The notes below the pieces were generated by a model. It ran no database searches and was not told the origin of the DNA. It worked only from the letters and a program-made list of their open reading frames with translations. From NCBI GenBank assembly GCA_002316675.1, contig DCDZ01000006.1, positions 69,039 through 90,022 of the forward strand: DNA of 20,984 bases, given 5' to 3'. The position numbers and the translations under genes were made by a program. Origin of the DNA: Tyzzerella sp. UBA1042. Its GTDB lineage: Bacteria; Bacillota; Clostridia; Lachnospirales; Anaerotignaceae. Positions 1-7,182 of this stretch are shown piece by piece (positions within the stretch are counted from its first letter, which is position 1; the number at the start of each line of letters is the position of its first letter).

Positions 1-295
1 CAGCTTCTGTTGTAGCAACAATTTTTTCAGTGACCGAGGTGAGTGAAATGGTCATTTTATCTGTTACAGCGTCGGTTTTGCTATAATCGTTTAAAAGGTA
101 TTCCGTATCAATGGTAGCGGAGAGTTCTTCCAGCAAGCCACCGACGGTTTCGGCATCCGTAGACACCATACGGGGTACCCCGTCTAAATTAACGAATACA
201 GACTGTGTATTTTGTTTGCTGTAAGCAGAGGCAGAGCCGCAGCCAATCACCAATATAAATACCACGATAGCAAATACTCTAAGATGCGTTTTCAT
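1..295 (-). CDS. YabE-like DUF348 (ubiquitin-like fold) cell-wall protein, 5' part only
   Basis: The gene runs off the left edge, so only the first 98 codons are visible. It starts at ATG 295-293, with a strong GGAGG ribosome binding site a few bases upstream. Residues 1-25 form a signal peptide: Lys-2, Arg-6, a hydrophobic stretch, then small residues (GCGSASA). The next ~70 residues look like a DUF348 repeat: a V-N-L-D-G core, a turn, V-S-T-D-A, then E-T-V-G-G-L-L-E-E-L. Such repeats precede G5 and 3D/resuscitation-factor domains in YabE/RpfB-type secreted cell-wall hydrolases. The order metG-tatD-yabE is the classic Firmicute arrangement and supports the call. The catalytic part lies outside the window, so the enzymatic role is inferred. 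A Cys at residue 19 has no proper lipobox, so I favour secretion over lipidation. Confidence 0.75.
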   Translation of the reverse strand, partial: MKTHLRVFAIVVFILVIGCGSASAYSKQNTQSVFVNLDGVPRMVSTDAETVGGLLEELSATIDTEYLLNDYSKTDAVTDKMTISLTSVTEKIVATTEA

Positions 296-320
296 TTTTT
301 CCTCCTTGAACATGACCCGG

Positions 321-422
321 TCTGCCGATTTTGTGGGAAAGGGCAGAGGGGTTGCTCCTCTCGTATTTATGATAGACATATAGATATTTATGCCTTTGCT
401 CATCCCTTTGGGAAGGATGAGC
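321..422 (-). promoter_or_regulatory. Structured 5' leader of the yabE-like gene (class unknown)
   Basis: Read on the minus strand, the leader holds three hairpins. The first pairs 415-422 with 398-405 (8 bp, 9-nt loop). The second pairs 357-361 with 345-349. The third pairs 342-347 with 321-326 (6 bp). The second and third share bases 345-347, so they cannot form together. The ribosome binding site follows at about 299-305. I could not match the leader to the c-di-AMP (ydaO) riboswitch consensus that often precedes such genes, so the class is open. Confidence 0.45.
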
Positions 423-519
423 CGCAGTCGTATTTACACGGGGAGTCGTCACTTCCGCATGCTTTTTCATTTTGTTTTCTAAACAACTGCAAAAATAAAG
501 GTATATCATATAGATACAC

Positions 520-570
520 CCTTACTCTACGAATAGTATATTAACATATTTGTAACATTTATGCAACGTT
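520..570 (-). promoter_or_regulatory. Possible promoter region for the yabE-like gene
   Basis: The stretch between the tatD stop and the leader is very AT-rich. On the minus strand it has a TTGCAT element and downstream TTAATA/TATACT elements. The spacings (16 or 20 nt) are not ideal, so this is a weak call. It suggests that the yabE-like gene has its own transcript rather than depending only on metG-tatD. Confidence 0.3.
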
Positions 571-573
571 TTT

Positions 574-1329
574 TTAAAAAAACAAACTTTGTGCATTTTT
601 ACCAGTGATTTCAGCCACTTTTTCGGGGGCAATTTTCTTGATTTCAGCAATTTTATTTACAATAAATTCCAGATTCCTGGAGTCATTTCGCTTGCCCCTG
701 TTGGGTGCGGGAGACAAATAAGGGCTGTCTGTTTCAATCAGAATTTTTTCGAGGGGAAGGGCATCCACCACTTCCACCATTTTTTTTCCATTGGGGAAGG
801 TCACAACACCCCCAATTCCGATATAAAAGCCCATTTGTGCATAGTCAACCGCCATTGGTGCAGAGCCGGAATAACAGTGAATTACACCCCGGCGCACGCC
901 GCTGGCGGACATAATATCAAAGGTTTCCTGTGCGGCATCTCTTGAATGAATTATTACAGGTTTGTTAACAGATTCTGCAAGACGAAGCTGCTGACGGAAC
1001 CAAAATTGCTGCAGCTCCCGGGGATGGGTGTCATAATAATAATCCAGCCCGATTTCGCCGATGGCAACCACTTTTTTATGCTGAGAGAGGCGACGGAGTT
1101 CCTCTATGGTTTGGGAGGATATATCGTACAATTCGTGGGGATGAATGCCCACAGCGGCATAAATATAGTCGTACTGCTCCGCAAGGCGAATGCTTTGCTT
1201 TGAGCTTTTCACATCACACCCTACATTTACCACATACTCTATACCGCAAGAGGGGAGAAGCCCTAAAAGCTCCTCCCGATCCTCCTTGAACCTTTTGTCA
1301 TCAAAATGCGCATGAGATTCAAAATACAT
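574..1329 (-). CDS. tatD: TatD family metal-dependent hydrolase (DNase)
   Basis: This 251-aa protein has the usual TatD length and all main motifs of the metal-dependent TIM-barrel hydrolases. These are the N-terminal H-A-H (residues 7-9) that binds metal, GIHPHE, IGEIGLDYY with the metal-bridging Glu, VIIHSRDA, IHCYSG and the late ETDSPYLSP with the catalytic Asp. The family acts as cytoplasmic 3'-5' exonuclease/DNase with roles in DNA repair and quality control; the exact substrate here is not shown. The start codon overlaps the metG stop by one base (TAATG), so the two genes are probably translated together and fall under the same T-box control. A GGGAG about 12 nt upstream, inside metG, can serve as the ribosome binding site. 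Confidence 0.93.
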   Translation of the reverse strand: MYFESHAHFDDKRFKEDREELLGLLPSCGIEYVVNVGCDVKSSKQSIRLAEQYDYIYAAVGIHPHELYDISSQTIEELRRLSQHKKVVAIGEIGLDYYYDTHPRELQQFWFRQQLRLAESVNKPVIIHSRDAAQETFDIMSASGVRRGVIHCYSGSAPMAVDYAQMGFYIGIGGVVTFPNGKKMVEVVDALPLEKILIETDSPYLSPAPNRGKRNDSRNLEFIVNKIAEIKKIAPEKVAEITGKNAQSLFF

Positions 1330-3323
1330 TAGCTGATTTCACTCCCGCTGGGGAAATCCTTCTTTTCTGTGGTCAAAAGACTCAAATCGCCGTTTCCGTC
1401 ATCGGCGCAAAGAATCATACCATAGGATAGTTCCCCCATCATTTTTCTTGGCTTCAGGTTATACGCAACCACCACACGCTTGCCTACCATTTCCTCCGGT
1501 GTATACCATTCTTTAATGCCGGAGAAAACCACTCTTTCCTCTGTACCGATGCGGATCACATTGCGCAGAAGCTTCTTGGAATTTTCAACAACTGCGCTGG
1601 AAATGACTTCGCCTACCTTCAGCTGCACCTTACAAAAATCATCAATGATGATTTCCGCAGGATATTCCGGTGCCTCATGCTTCTTTGGTGCTTCCTTTTT
1701 CTCCTCCTTTTTTTCCTCCTTGCTTTGATTTACAACAGAGGTTGACTGGGAGGATTTGATTGCTGCCTCCAGCTCCGCCAATTCTTTTTTCATATCAATA
1801 CGAGGGAAAAGGGCCTCACCTTTTTTCACTGTCAGTTCAAAGGGCAATAAGCCCCATTTTTTTGCCATATCCCAATCCACAAGGTTGCTTTCCATATGAT
1901 ATTGGGCCCAGATTTTTTCCGGCGTGTTGGGAATAAAAGGTTGAATCAAAATGGAAACAATACGGATGCTTTCGGCAATGTGATATAAGGCGTTGGCCAA
2001 TTCTCCCCGTTTTTCTTCGTCCTTGCAAAGAATCCAAGGCTGGGTTTCATCAATATATTTGTTTGTTCTGCGGATTAATGTCCAAATTTCAATCAATGCA
2101 TCGCTGAAGAACATTTTTTCTATGGCCGTTTCAACCTTTTCCGCAGTGCACAGGGCAAGGGTTTCCAAGTCCTTATCAAAGGGGGTTTCCGTGCGGGCAT
2201 CGGGCAGCTTACCGCCGAAGTATTTTTCAATCATGCCTACGGTTCTGGAAACAAGATTGCCTAAATCGTTCGCCAAATCGGAATTGATCCGCTGAATTAA
2301 CGCCTCGTTATTGAAGTTACCATCCTGCCCGAAGGCAACCTCCCTTAACAGGAAATAACGAATGGCATCTACGCCGTATTTTTCCACCAAAACATTGGGG
2401 TCAACCACGTTGCCCACAGATTTTGACATTTTTCCGCCGTTGATGATCAGCCATCCATGGCCGAAAACCTTCTTTGGCAGAGGAAGATTCAGCGCCATCA
2501 GCATAGCAGGCCAGATGATGGCATGGAAACGAACAATTTCCTTGCCTACCACATGAATGTCTGCCGGCCAATATTTCCGGAACAGGCTTTCATCCTCAGA
2601 GCCATAGCCCAAAGCAGTGATATAGTTGGAAAGGGCATCAATCCAAACGTATACAATATGCCCGGGATCAAACTCAACGGGAACACCCCATTTGAAGGAG
2701 GTACGAGAAACCGCCAAATCCTCCAGACCGGGCTTTAAGAAGTTATTGATCATTTCGTTCTGCCGTGTGTTTGGCTGCAAGAATTCCGTATTTTCTTCCA
2801 TATATTTAAGAATACGATCCTGATATTTGGAAAGACGGAAGAAATAGCTTTCTTCTTTTACCAATTCCACCTCACGCCCGCAGTCGGGACACTTGCCATC
2901 CACCAGCTGGTGCTCGGTAAAGAAGGATTCACAAGGAGTGCAATACCAGCCTTCATAAGAGCTTTTATAAATATCCCCTTGATCATAAAGGCGCTTGAAG
3001 ATTTTCTGAACGGCTTTCACATGATAATCATCGGTGGTACGGATGAACTTATCATAAGAAATGTTCAGTGTTTCCCATAATTCTTTGATTCCCGCAACAA
3101 TATTGTCGATATATTCCTTTGGCTCCATGCCTTGGCTGTTGGCAATGCGCTCCAGCTTTTGGCCATGCTCGTCCGTTCCGGTCAGGAACATTACGTCATA
3201 GCCCCGCAGTCTTTTATAGCGGGCCATGGTATCTGTTGCAACGGTGCAATAGGAATGGCCGATATGCAGCTTATCGCTGGGGTAATAAATAGGTGTGGTG
3301 ATATAAAATTTTTCTTTTTCCAC
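1329..3323 (-). CDS. metG: Methionyl-tRNA synthetase with C-terminal tRNA-binding domain
   Basis: This 664-aa class I synthetase charges tRNA-Met with methionine in the cytoplasm. The HIGH motif is at residues 20-23 and KMSKS at 298-302. Four cysteines at about 128, 131, 145 and 148 form the zinc knuckle of the connective domain. The anticodon-binding helical domain follows. A Lys/Glu-rich linker (near residues 535-555) then leads to a C-terminal Trbp111-like OB-fold (about 558-664) that binds tRNA and dimerises. The length is usual for Firmicute enzymes with the appended domain. The start is GTG, with AAGGAG 8 nt upstream. A T-box leader about 285 nt upstream on the same strand has features expected for tRNA-Met, so expression should rise when uncharged tRNA-Met accumulates. 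tatD follows with a 1-nt overlap. Confidence 0.97.
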   Translation of the reverse strand: MEKEKFYITTPIYYPSDKLHIGHSYCTVATDTMARYKRLRGYDVMFLTGTDEHGQKLERIANSQGMEPKEYIDNIVAGIKELWETLNISYDKFIRTTDDYHVKAVQKIFKRLYDQGDIYKSSYEGWYCTPCESFFTEHQLVDGKCPDCGREVELVKEESYFFRLSKYQDRILKYMEENTEFLQPNTRQNEMINNFLKPGLEDLAVSRTSFKWGVPVEFDPGHIVYVWIDALSNYITALGYGSEDESLFRKYWPADIHVVGKEIVRFHAIIWPAMLMALNLPLPKKVFGHGWLIINGGKMSKSVGNVVDPNVLVEKYGVDAIRYFLLREVAFGQDGNFNNEALIQRINSDLANDLGNLVSRTVGMIEKYFGGKLPDARTETPFDKDLETLALCTAEKVETAIEKMFFSDALIEIWTLIRRTNKYIDETQPWILCKDEEKRGELANALYHIAESIRIVSILIQPFIPNTPEKIWAQYHMESNLVDWDMAKKWGLLPFELTVKKGEALFPRIDMKKELAELEAAIKSSQSTSVVNQSKEEKKEEKKEAPKKHEAPEYPAEIIIDDFCKVQLKVGEVISSAVVENSKKLLRNVIRIGTEERVVFSGIKEWYTPEEMVGKRVVVAYNLKPRKMMGELSYGMILCADDGNGDLSLLTTEKKDFPSGSEIS

Positions 3324-3385
3324 TGTTCTCTCTCCTTTGTAATATCTAAATCAAAAAACTTCTGCAGGCGCTGGCCCGCAACCCC

Positions 3386-3408
3386 ACATAGGGAACGCCT
3401 CCCTATGT
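3386..3408. repeat. Inverted repeat in the metG spacer
   Basis: A 9-bp perfect stem (ACATAGGGA with its complement) with a 5-nt loop lies in the untranslated stretch between the T-box terminator and metG. It has no T-tract on either side, so it is not an intrinsic terminator. It may stabilise or fold the metG mRNA leader. Confidence 0.6.
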
Positions 3409-3501
3409 ATCCCCTGTGGAAGCATTGATAGAGCCGATGGCAGATTTTATAACTACACTTTTGTGTAATGCGCACTAGCTTTTTTAATATTTGCAATCCA
3501 T

Positions 3502-3585
3502 TTTTTGGGAATGCCCATGTATGGGCATTCCCAAAAAGGGGACAAAGGGATTGATCCCTTTGCGGGGTATGGGGCAGACCCCCAT
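3502..3585. repeat. Cluster of three palindromes in the metG spacer
   Basis: Three inverted repeats follow each other. 3502-3537 is a 17-bp palindrome around GGGAATGCCCAT with a 2-nt centre. 3544-3561 is AAAGGGAT with its complement and a 2-nt centre. 3569-3585 is ATGGGG/CCCCAT with a 5-nt loop. None is followed by a clean T-tract. The GGGG-CCCC style resembles REP-like intergenic repeats of Clostridia, but copy number cannot be judged from one window. Confidence 0.6.
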
Positions 3586-3607
3586 GAGATTTTTAGAAAC
3601 TCTGAAC

Positions 3608-3642
3608 TAAAAAAACCGTCCTTTTTTAACACAAAGGACGGC
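3608..3642 (-). terminator. T-box intrinsic terminator of metG
   Basis: On the minus strand a 9-bp GC-rich stem (CCGTCCTTT with AAAGGACGG) is followed by seven T residues. It lies directly after the T-box sequence and is the premature terminator that the antiterminator would replace. Confidence 0.85.
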
Positions 3643-3880
3643 TATACACCGTGTTACCACCTTAATTTGTCTTTTTTTCACAAAAAAGACCTCCATTGGT
3701 ACAATTCGTACCATGCGCTTTAACGGGCGCACCCGTCGCAGCCTAAAGGAATATTCCCTTTTCGGTGCGCGGCTCCAAGACCATGTTCAACGGCAGCCTT
3801 TGTACCTTATCTCAGCGCAGGAACAAGTTCCCTTTAGGCTCTCTTTCACGCAGCAAACCGTTTACTCTTCTTTTCACAGC
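3608..3880 (-). promoter_or_regulatory. T-box riboswitch, methionine type
   Basis: Read on the minus strand, this leader has the T-box core GGTGGTAACACGG at about 3664-3648, the AGAGAGCC box at the Stem I base, and an intrinsic terminator at the end. The T-box bulge is TGGT, which pairs with a tRNA ending A-CCA, as tRNA-Met does. An ATG triplet follows GAAC at about 3788-3782, where the specifier loop should be. This fits metG as the target. Asn, suggested by reading the GAAC region one base off, is less likely because its discriminator base is G. Confidence 0.88.
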
Positions 3881-3886
3881 CAGTTT

Positions 3887-3916
3887 ATCATATATAGGAT
3901 TTTACTATAACTTCAA
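3887..3916 (-). promoter_or_regulatory. Promoter of the metG T-box transcript
   Basis: On the minus strand TTGAAG (3916-3911) and TATGAT (3892-3887) are separated by 18 nt. The predicted transcript starts near 3880, immediately before the T-box Stem I. Confidence 0.6.
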
Positions 3917-3962
3917 GAGCTCTGTCAACCAGATTGCCTTGGTTTTCGTCTTTTTTTGCCCT

Positions 3963-5078
3963 TTATTTCAAATGTTCGGGGTTTAAAACCTCAAGCTCGG
4001 GCAGAACGAAGATACCGTCCTTGCGAATGAGGGTATCATCAAACCAAATTTCACCGCCGCCGTATTCCGGTGTCATAATCAAAACCAAATCCCAATGGAT
4101 GGCGGATTCGTTGTGGTTATTGGCATCCTCATAGCAGTTGCCCGGGGTAAAGTGAATACTGCCTGCGATTTTTTCGTCAAACAAAATGTTGTTCATAGGC
4201 TTTGTGATATAGGGATTCACGCCGATGGCAAATTCCCCCACATATCTCGCCCCTTCGTCAGTATTAAAGATTTTTTCCAGACGCTCCTTGTCGTTTCCGT
4301 CGCAGTCAATAATTTTACCGTCCTTGAAGGTTAATTTTACCTGCTCAAAGGTGAAGCTGTTGTATTCCGACGGTGTATTATAGGTAATGACACCGTTCAC
4401 AGAATCCTTCACAGGGGCGGTGTAAACCTCACCATCGGGAATATTGCAGGCACCTGCGCATTTTACGGCGGGGATGTCCTTAATCGAGAAGGAAAGGTCT
4501 GTATCCTTGGCAACCAGACGCACCTTGTCTGTTTTATTCATCAGTTCCACCAGAGCATCCATGGCTTTGCTCATCTTGCTGTAATCCAGATTGCATACGT
4601 CAAAGTAAAAATCTTCAAAATCCTCCAGGCTGGTGCGGGCAGACTGGGCCATAGAGCTTGTGGGGTAGCGCAAAACCACCCATTTTGTTTTGGCTACACG
4701 GATGTTATGATGCACAGGGGCGGTGTAGAGACGGCTTTGCATATCCAGCTTTTCATTGGGCACATCGGACTGCTCGGAAAGGTTATCCTCCCCACGCACG
4801 CCGATGAATGCATCCATCTGCTCCATCAAGCGGCAGTCTATCTCGGCCATGAGTTTTTGCTGCTCCTCCGTGGCACCCAAAAGCAGTTCCCGCTCCAGAG
4901 AATTTGTCATGACTTGCAGAAAGGGTGTACCTCCTGCCTTGTAGACCTCTTTGATAATCTGCTTTACCAAAGGAATGGGGTGAACGCCGTTGCAGTTGAT
5001 CAACAGCTTCTCTCCTTTTTGTAAGCGGCAGGAAAAGTTTACTAGATTATATGCTAAGGTTTTTATTCTTTCGTCCAT
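3963..5078 (-). CDS. M29 family metallo-aminopeptidase
   Basis: This 371-aa protein matches the M29 (AmpS/AmpT/PepS) leucyl aminopeptidases, cytoplasmic di-metal enzymes that remove N-terminal residues from peptides. The expected metal and active-site residues can be placed in order: Glu-217 (NIPDGEVYTAP), Glu-282 (GEFAIGVNP), His-309 and Tyr-316 (SIHFTPGNCY), then His-328 and Asp-330 (IHWDLV). Length is slightly below the usual 400-410. The start at 5078 has AAAGGAG 10-12 nt upstream. It appears to be transcribed alone: a divergent plus-strand unit lies upstream, and the metG T-box promoter begins about 45 nt beyond its stop codon. I see no strong terminator between the two, so some read-through into the T-box is possible. 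Confidence 0.9.
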   Translation of the reverse strand: MDERIKTLAYNLVNFSCRLQKGEKLLINCNGVHPIPLVKQIIKEVYKAGGTPFLQVMTNSLERELLLGATEEQQKLMAEIDCRLMEQMDAFIGVRGEDNLSEQSDVPNEKLDMQSRLYTAPVHHNIRVAKTKWVVLRYPTSSMAQSARTSLEDFEDFYFDVCNLDYSKMSKAMDALVELMNKTDKVRLVAKDTDLSFSIKDIPAVKCAGACNIPDGEVYTAPVKDSVNGVITYNTPSEYNSFTFEQVKLTFKDGKIIDCDGNDKERLEKIFNTDEGARYVGEFAIGVNPYITKPMNNILFDEKIAGSIHFTPGNCYEDANNHNESAIHWDLVLIMTPEYGGGEIWFDDTLIRKDGIFVLPELEVLNPEHLK

Positions 5079-5107
5079 ATAAAATCAGCTCCTTTATTGA
5101 AATAATA

Positions 5108-5138
5108 TATATAGGTAGTATTCTACACTTTTTTTCAA
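5108..5138 (-). promoter_or_regulatory. Possible promoter of the M29 aminopeptidase gene
   Basis: On the minus strand TTGAAA is followed after 19 nt by TATATA, in a very AT-rich stretch 30-60 nt upstream of the start codon. The spacing is long, so this is tentative. Confidence 0.35.
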
Positions 5139-5165
5139 ATATATGCAAAAAAAATGTGCTGTAAA

Positions 5166-5195
5166 TTGACAAAATAGCAAAAAAACGGATACAAT
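5166..5195 (+). promoter_or_regulatory. Promoter (distal) of the nifX-like/yqeG unit
   Basis: A consensus TTGACA is followed after 18 nt by TACAAT. It points away from the M29 gene and would give a leader of about 160 nt. Confidence 0.6.
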
Positions 5196-5259
5196 AGCCT
5201 TATGCAAAAGAAGAATCCTGAGGCTGTGGGATGTTTGCGGCCAAAAGCAGGAAAAAAGA

Positions 5260-5287
5260 TTGCAATTAGGGACAAGCTTGCTATACT
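5260..5287 (+). promoter_or_regulatory. Promoter (proximal) of the nifX-like/yqeG unit
   Basis: TTGCAA and TATACT are separated by 16 nt, and TG stands one base before the -10 (extended -10). It is closer to the gene than the TTGACA promoter at 5166. Confidence 0.5.
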
Positions 5288-5361
5288 ATAAAGGGATGTC
5301 ATTCATAAGGTCGGCTTTTGCAGAAAGTGTTTTATAGGTAGCTTTGACTGGAGGGTTTTTG

Positions 5362-5709
5362 GTGCGTGTGGCAATACCGACAAGAAAAGGGCAAATTGAA
5401 GCTGTTTTCTCAAGAGCAGAAGAATTTACCATTTATGATGTTGAAATAGAATTAGTAAAATCCAAGGTGACTGTGTCGAACCGAAAAAGGGACTTGGGCA
5501 GCTTTTTAGTGGAGGAAGCCATTAATGTAATGATTTGCGGTAGAATTTACTCGGGCGCCAGGAATATTTTGCGGGTAAAGCGGATTGAACTGCTGTATGG
5601 CGTCAGCGGAGAGGCGGACGATATTATGATTCGCTATTTAAGCGGGGAGCGGCTGGGCAATGTGGATGAAAATGCATTTTGGAGTGAGGCCAAAGAAGGG
5701 TTGGTATAG
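5362..5709 (+). CDS. NifX/NifB C-terminal-like (dinitrogenase iron-molybdenum cofactor family) protein
   Basis: I choose GTG 5362 as the start because GGAGGG lies 6 nt upstream. The in-frame TTG at 5344 has no such site. The resulting 115-aa protein begins MRVAIPTRKGQIEAVF, the typical first strand of the NifX/VnfX/NafY fold. It also has the second half of the fold: an alpha-helical AINVMICGRI segment, then RVKRIELLYGVSGEADD and a final L-S-G-E-R-L-G. Family members bind Fe-Mo cofactor precursors or other Fe-S clusters, but many stand-alone copies in anaerobes have no known role. The HFG metal-ligand motif near residue 16 is not seen: SRAEEF stands there instead. No nif gene is nearby, and yqeG follows after 1 nt, so nitrogen fixation is not implied. 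Confidence 0.65.
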   Translation: MRVAIPTRKGQIEAVFSRAEEFTIYDVEIELVKSKVTVSNRKRDLGSFLVEEAINVMICGRIYSGARNILRVKRIELLYGVSGEADDIMIRYLSGERLGNVDENAFWSEAKEGLV

Positions 5710-5710
5710 T

Positions 5711-6217
5711 ATGATATTAGAGCATTTTTTTCCAGATATTTTTGTAAAGTCGGTGTACGAGCTGCCCGTGGAGGCTCTGAAGGCCAAGGGCATTCGAGGC
5801 TTGGTATTTGATATTGATAATACCGTTGCGCCCTTTGACATTGCGGAGCCGGACAAGGATTTGATTGAGCTGTTTTTATTTTTAAGAAAACAGGGCTTTC
5901 GCCTTTGTATCCTTTCCAATAACAGCAAAGCACGGGTGCGGCTGTTTAGTAAGAATTTAAAAACACTGGCAGTGCATCGGGCGGGGAAGCCCGGCGTGAA
6001 AAAACTGCGGCAGGCCTTGGAAAAGCTACAGCTTTTGCCGGAAAATACCGCCATTGTGGGAGATCAGGTTTTTACGGATATGTGGTGCGGCCACAGGGCA
6101 GGGCTTACCTGTATTTTAACGGCACCCATCTGCAACCGGGATCAGCTGGCCACAAAAGTAAAGCGGGGGGTAGAAAAACTGGTTTTAAAGGAATATTTTA
6201 AGCGTAGGTGGAAATAA
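5711..6217 (+). CDS. yqeG: YqeG family HAD IIIA-type phosphatase
   Basis: This is a 168-aa cytoplasmic HAD-superfamily phosphatase. Motif I is FDIDNTV (nucleophile Asp-34, acid/base Asp-36). Motif II is LSNNS (Ser-69 region). The motif III lysine is in GKPG (Lys-93). Motif IV is GDQVFTD (Asp-118 and Asp-123). This pattern and length match YqeG, whose relatives include mitochondrial phosphatidylglycerophosphate phosphatase (Gep4/PTPMT-like function). A role in PGP or another phosphate substrate is inferred only. The start ATG lies one base after the stop of the NifX-like gene; AAGAAGGG about 12 nt upstream can act as ribosome binding site. Earlier in-frame starts at 5660 and later would overlap the upstream gene by up to 50 nt and are less likely. 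Confidence 0.88.
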   Translation: MILEHFFPDIFVKSVYELPVEALKAKGIRGLVFDIDNTVAPFDIAEPDKDLIELFLFLRKQGFRLCILSNNSKARVRLFSKNLKTLAVHRAGKPGVKKLRQALEKLQLLPENTAIVGDQVFTDMWCGHRAGLTCILTAPICNRDQLATKVKRGVEKLVLKEYFKRRWK

Positions 6218-6223
6218 AACATA

Positions 6224-6240
6224 GAAAACACCTTGTTTTC
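6224..6240 (+). terminator. Weak hairpin after yqeG
   Basis: A 7-bp AT-rich stem (GAAAACA/TGTTTTC) with a 3-nt loop follows the yqeG stop, then ATGAAGTTTTT. It is a poor terminator and may only attenuate. Confidence 0.3.
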
Positions 6241-6252
6241 ATGAAGTTTTTG

Positions 6253-6281
6253 TTGAAATTACAGGGCTTTTCCATTAGAAT
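6253..6281 (+). promoter_or_regulatory. Promoter of efp
   Basis: TTGAAA and TAGAAT are separated by exactly 17 nt. The transcript would start near 6288 and leave an untranslated leader of about 195 nt. A second TATAAT at about 6316 lacks a good -35. Confidence 0.55.
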
Positions 6282-6482
6282 ATAAAAGGATATGCTTATT
6301 TTTCAAAAAGCAAGTATAATTGGCAAACGGACAGGAGAGGCACACAAAAAAAGTGCTTGCAAAGAAACAGAGAGAGGATTGCTCCTGCTGATTTCAAGGG
6401 TGTAAACTGCGCTGTCTGTTAGAAAGTGCAATTTGAATTGTAGAAGAATAGAAAAAGAAATGATTTTGAGGAGGAAATACAA

Positions 6483-7046
6483 ATGATTTCTGCAGGTGAA
6501 TTTAGAAATGGCGTAACAATGGAATACGAAGGTGCACCCTATGTAATTTTGGAATTCCAGCACGTGAAGCCCGGGAAAGGTGCGGCATTTGTTCGTACAA
6601 AAATTAAAAATTTGAAAACAGGGGCAGTTTTGGAAAAAACCTTCAGACCCACTGAAAAAATGCCCAAAGCCCATATCGACAGACAGGATATGGAATATCT
6701 TTATAACGACGGTGATTTATATCACTTCATGAATTCCGAAACCTATGAGCAGATTGCAATCAATGCAGATGAAGTTGACGAATCCTTAAAGTTTGTAAAG
6801 GAAAACGAAGTTGTAAAAATACTTTCTTACGATGGTCAGGTTTTCGGTATTGAGCCTCCTTTGTTTGTAGAGCTGAAAATTACAGACACAGAGCCGGGCT
6901 TTGCGGGAAACACTGCCCAGGGGGCAACAAAGCCTGCCACCCTTGAAACCGGTGCCCAGATTCAGGTGCCTTTGTTCATCAATCAAGATGAAGTGGTTAA
7001 GATTGACACAAGAACAGGGGAATATTTGGGCAGAGTAAGTTCCTGA
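6483..7046 (+). CDS. efp: Elongation factor P
   Basis: This 187-aa protein is a full-length EF-P. It binds the ribosome between the P and E sites and relieves stalling at polyproline stretches. The N-terminal KOW-like domain begins MISAGEFRNG, and the loop tip is PGKGAA with Lys-32 at the usual modification site. Two OB domains follow; the signature near residues 140-170 ends in GEYLGRVSS. GAGGAG about 8 nt upstream supports the start. No epmA/epmB modification genes are in the window. Firmicutes often use another modification (5-aminopentanol) or none, which the sequence cannot tell. The next gene, a CD1247-type zinc-ribbon protein, is a common neighbour in Clostridia. Confidence 0.97.
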   Translation: MISAGEFRNGVTMEYEGAPYVILEFQHVKPGKGAAFVRTKIKNLKTGAVLEKTFRPTEKMPKAHIDRQDMEYLYNDGDLYHFMNSETYEQIAINADEVDESLKFVKENEVVKILSYDGQVFGIEPPLFVELKITDTEPGFAGNTAQGATKPATLETGAQIQVPLFINQDEVVKIDTRTGEYLGRVSS

Positions 7047-7182
7047 TTCGTTGTCGTTTTTTATTACGAGGCATTTGTCTATGGAATAAAAAACCGATGG
7101 AGTAGGCATTGCACTGCATTTCTTTTGAAAGGCGGCAGCTTTTCGGATCATTCGGGAAGCATTGACAAGGAGGCTTTTTGGC

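Noticed and set aside
296..540. c-di-AMP (ydaO/yuaA) riboswitch before the yabE-like gene
   Set aside because: Expected from family knowledge, but the conserved blocks of that motif are not found in the leader.
212..544. Plus-strand 110-aa reading frame
   Set aside because: It overlaps the yabE-like gene start and its leader, has no good ribosome binding site and shows no protein-like pattern.
3713..3986. Plus-strand reading frames opposite the methionine T-box
   Set aside because: They are the complement of the T-box RNA and lack start signals.
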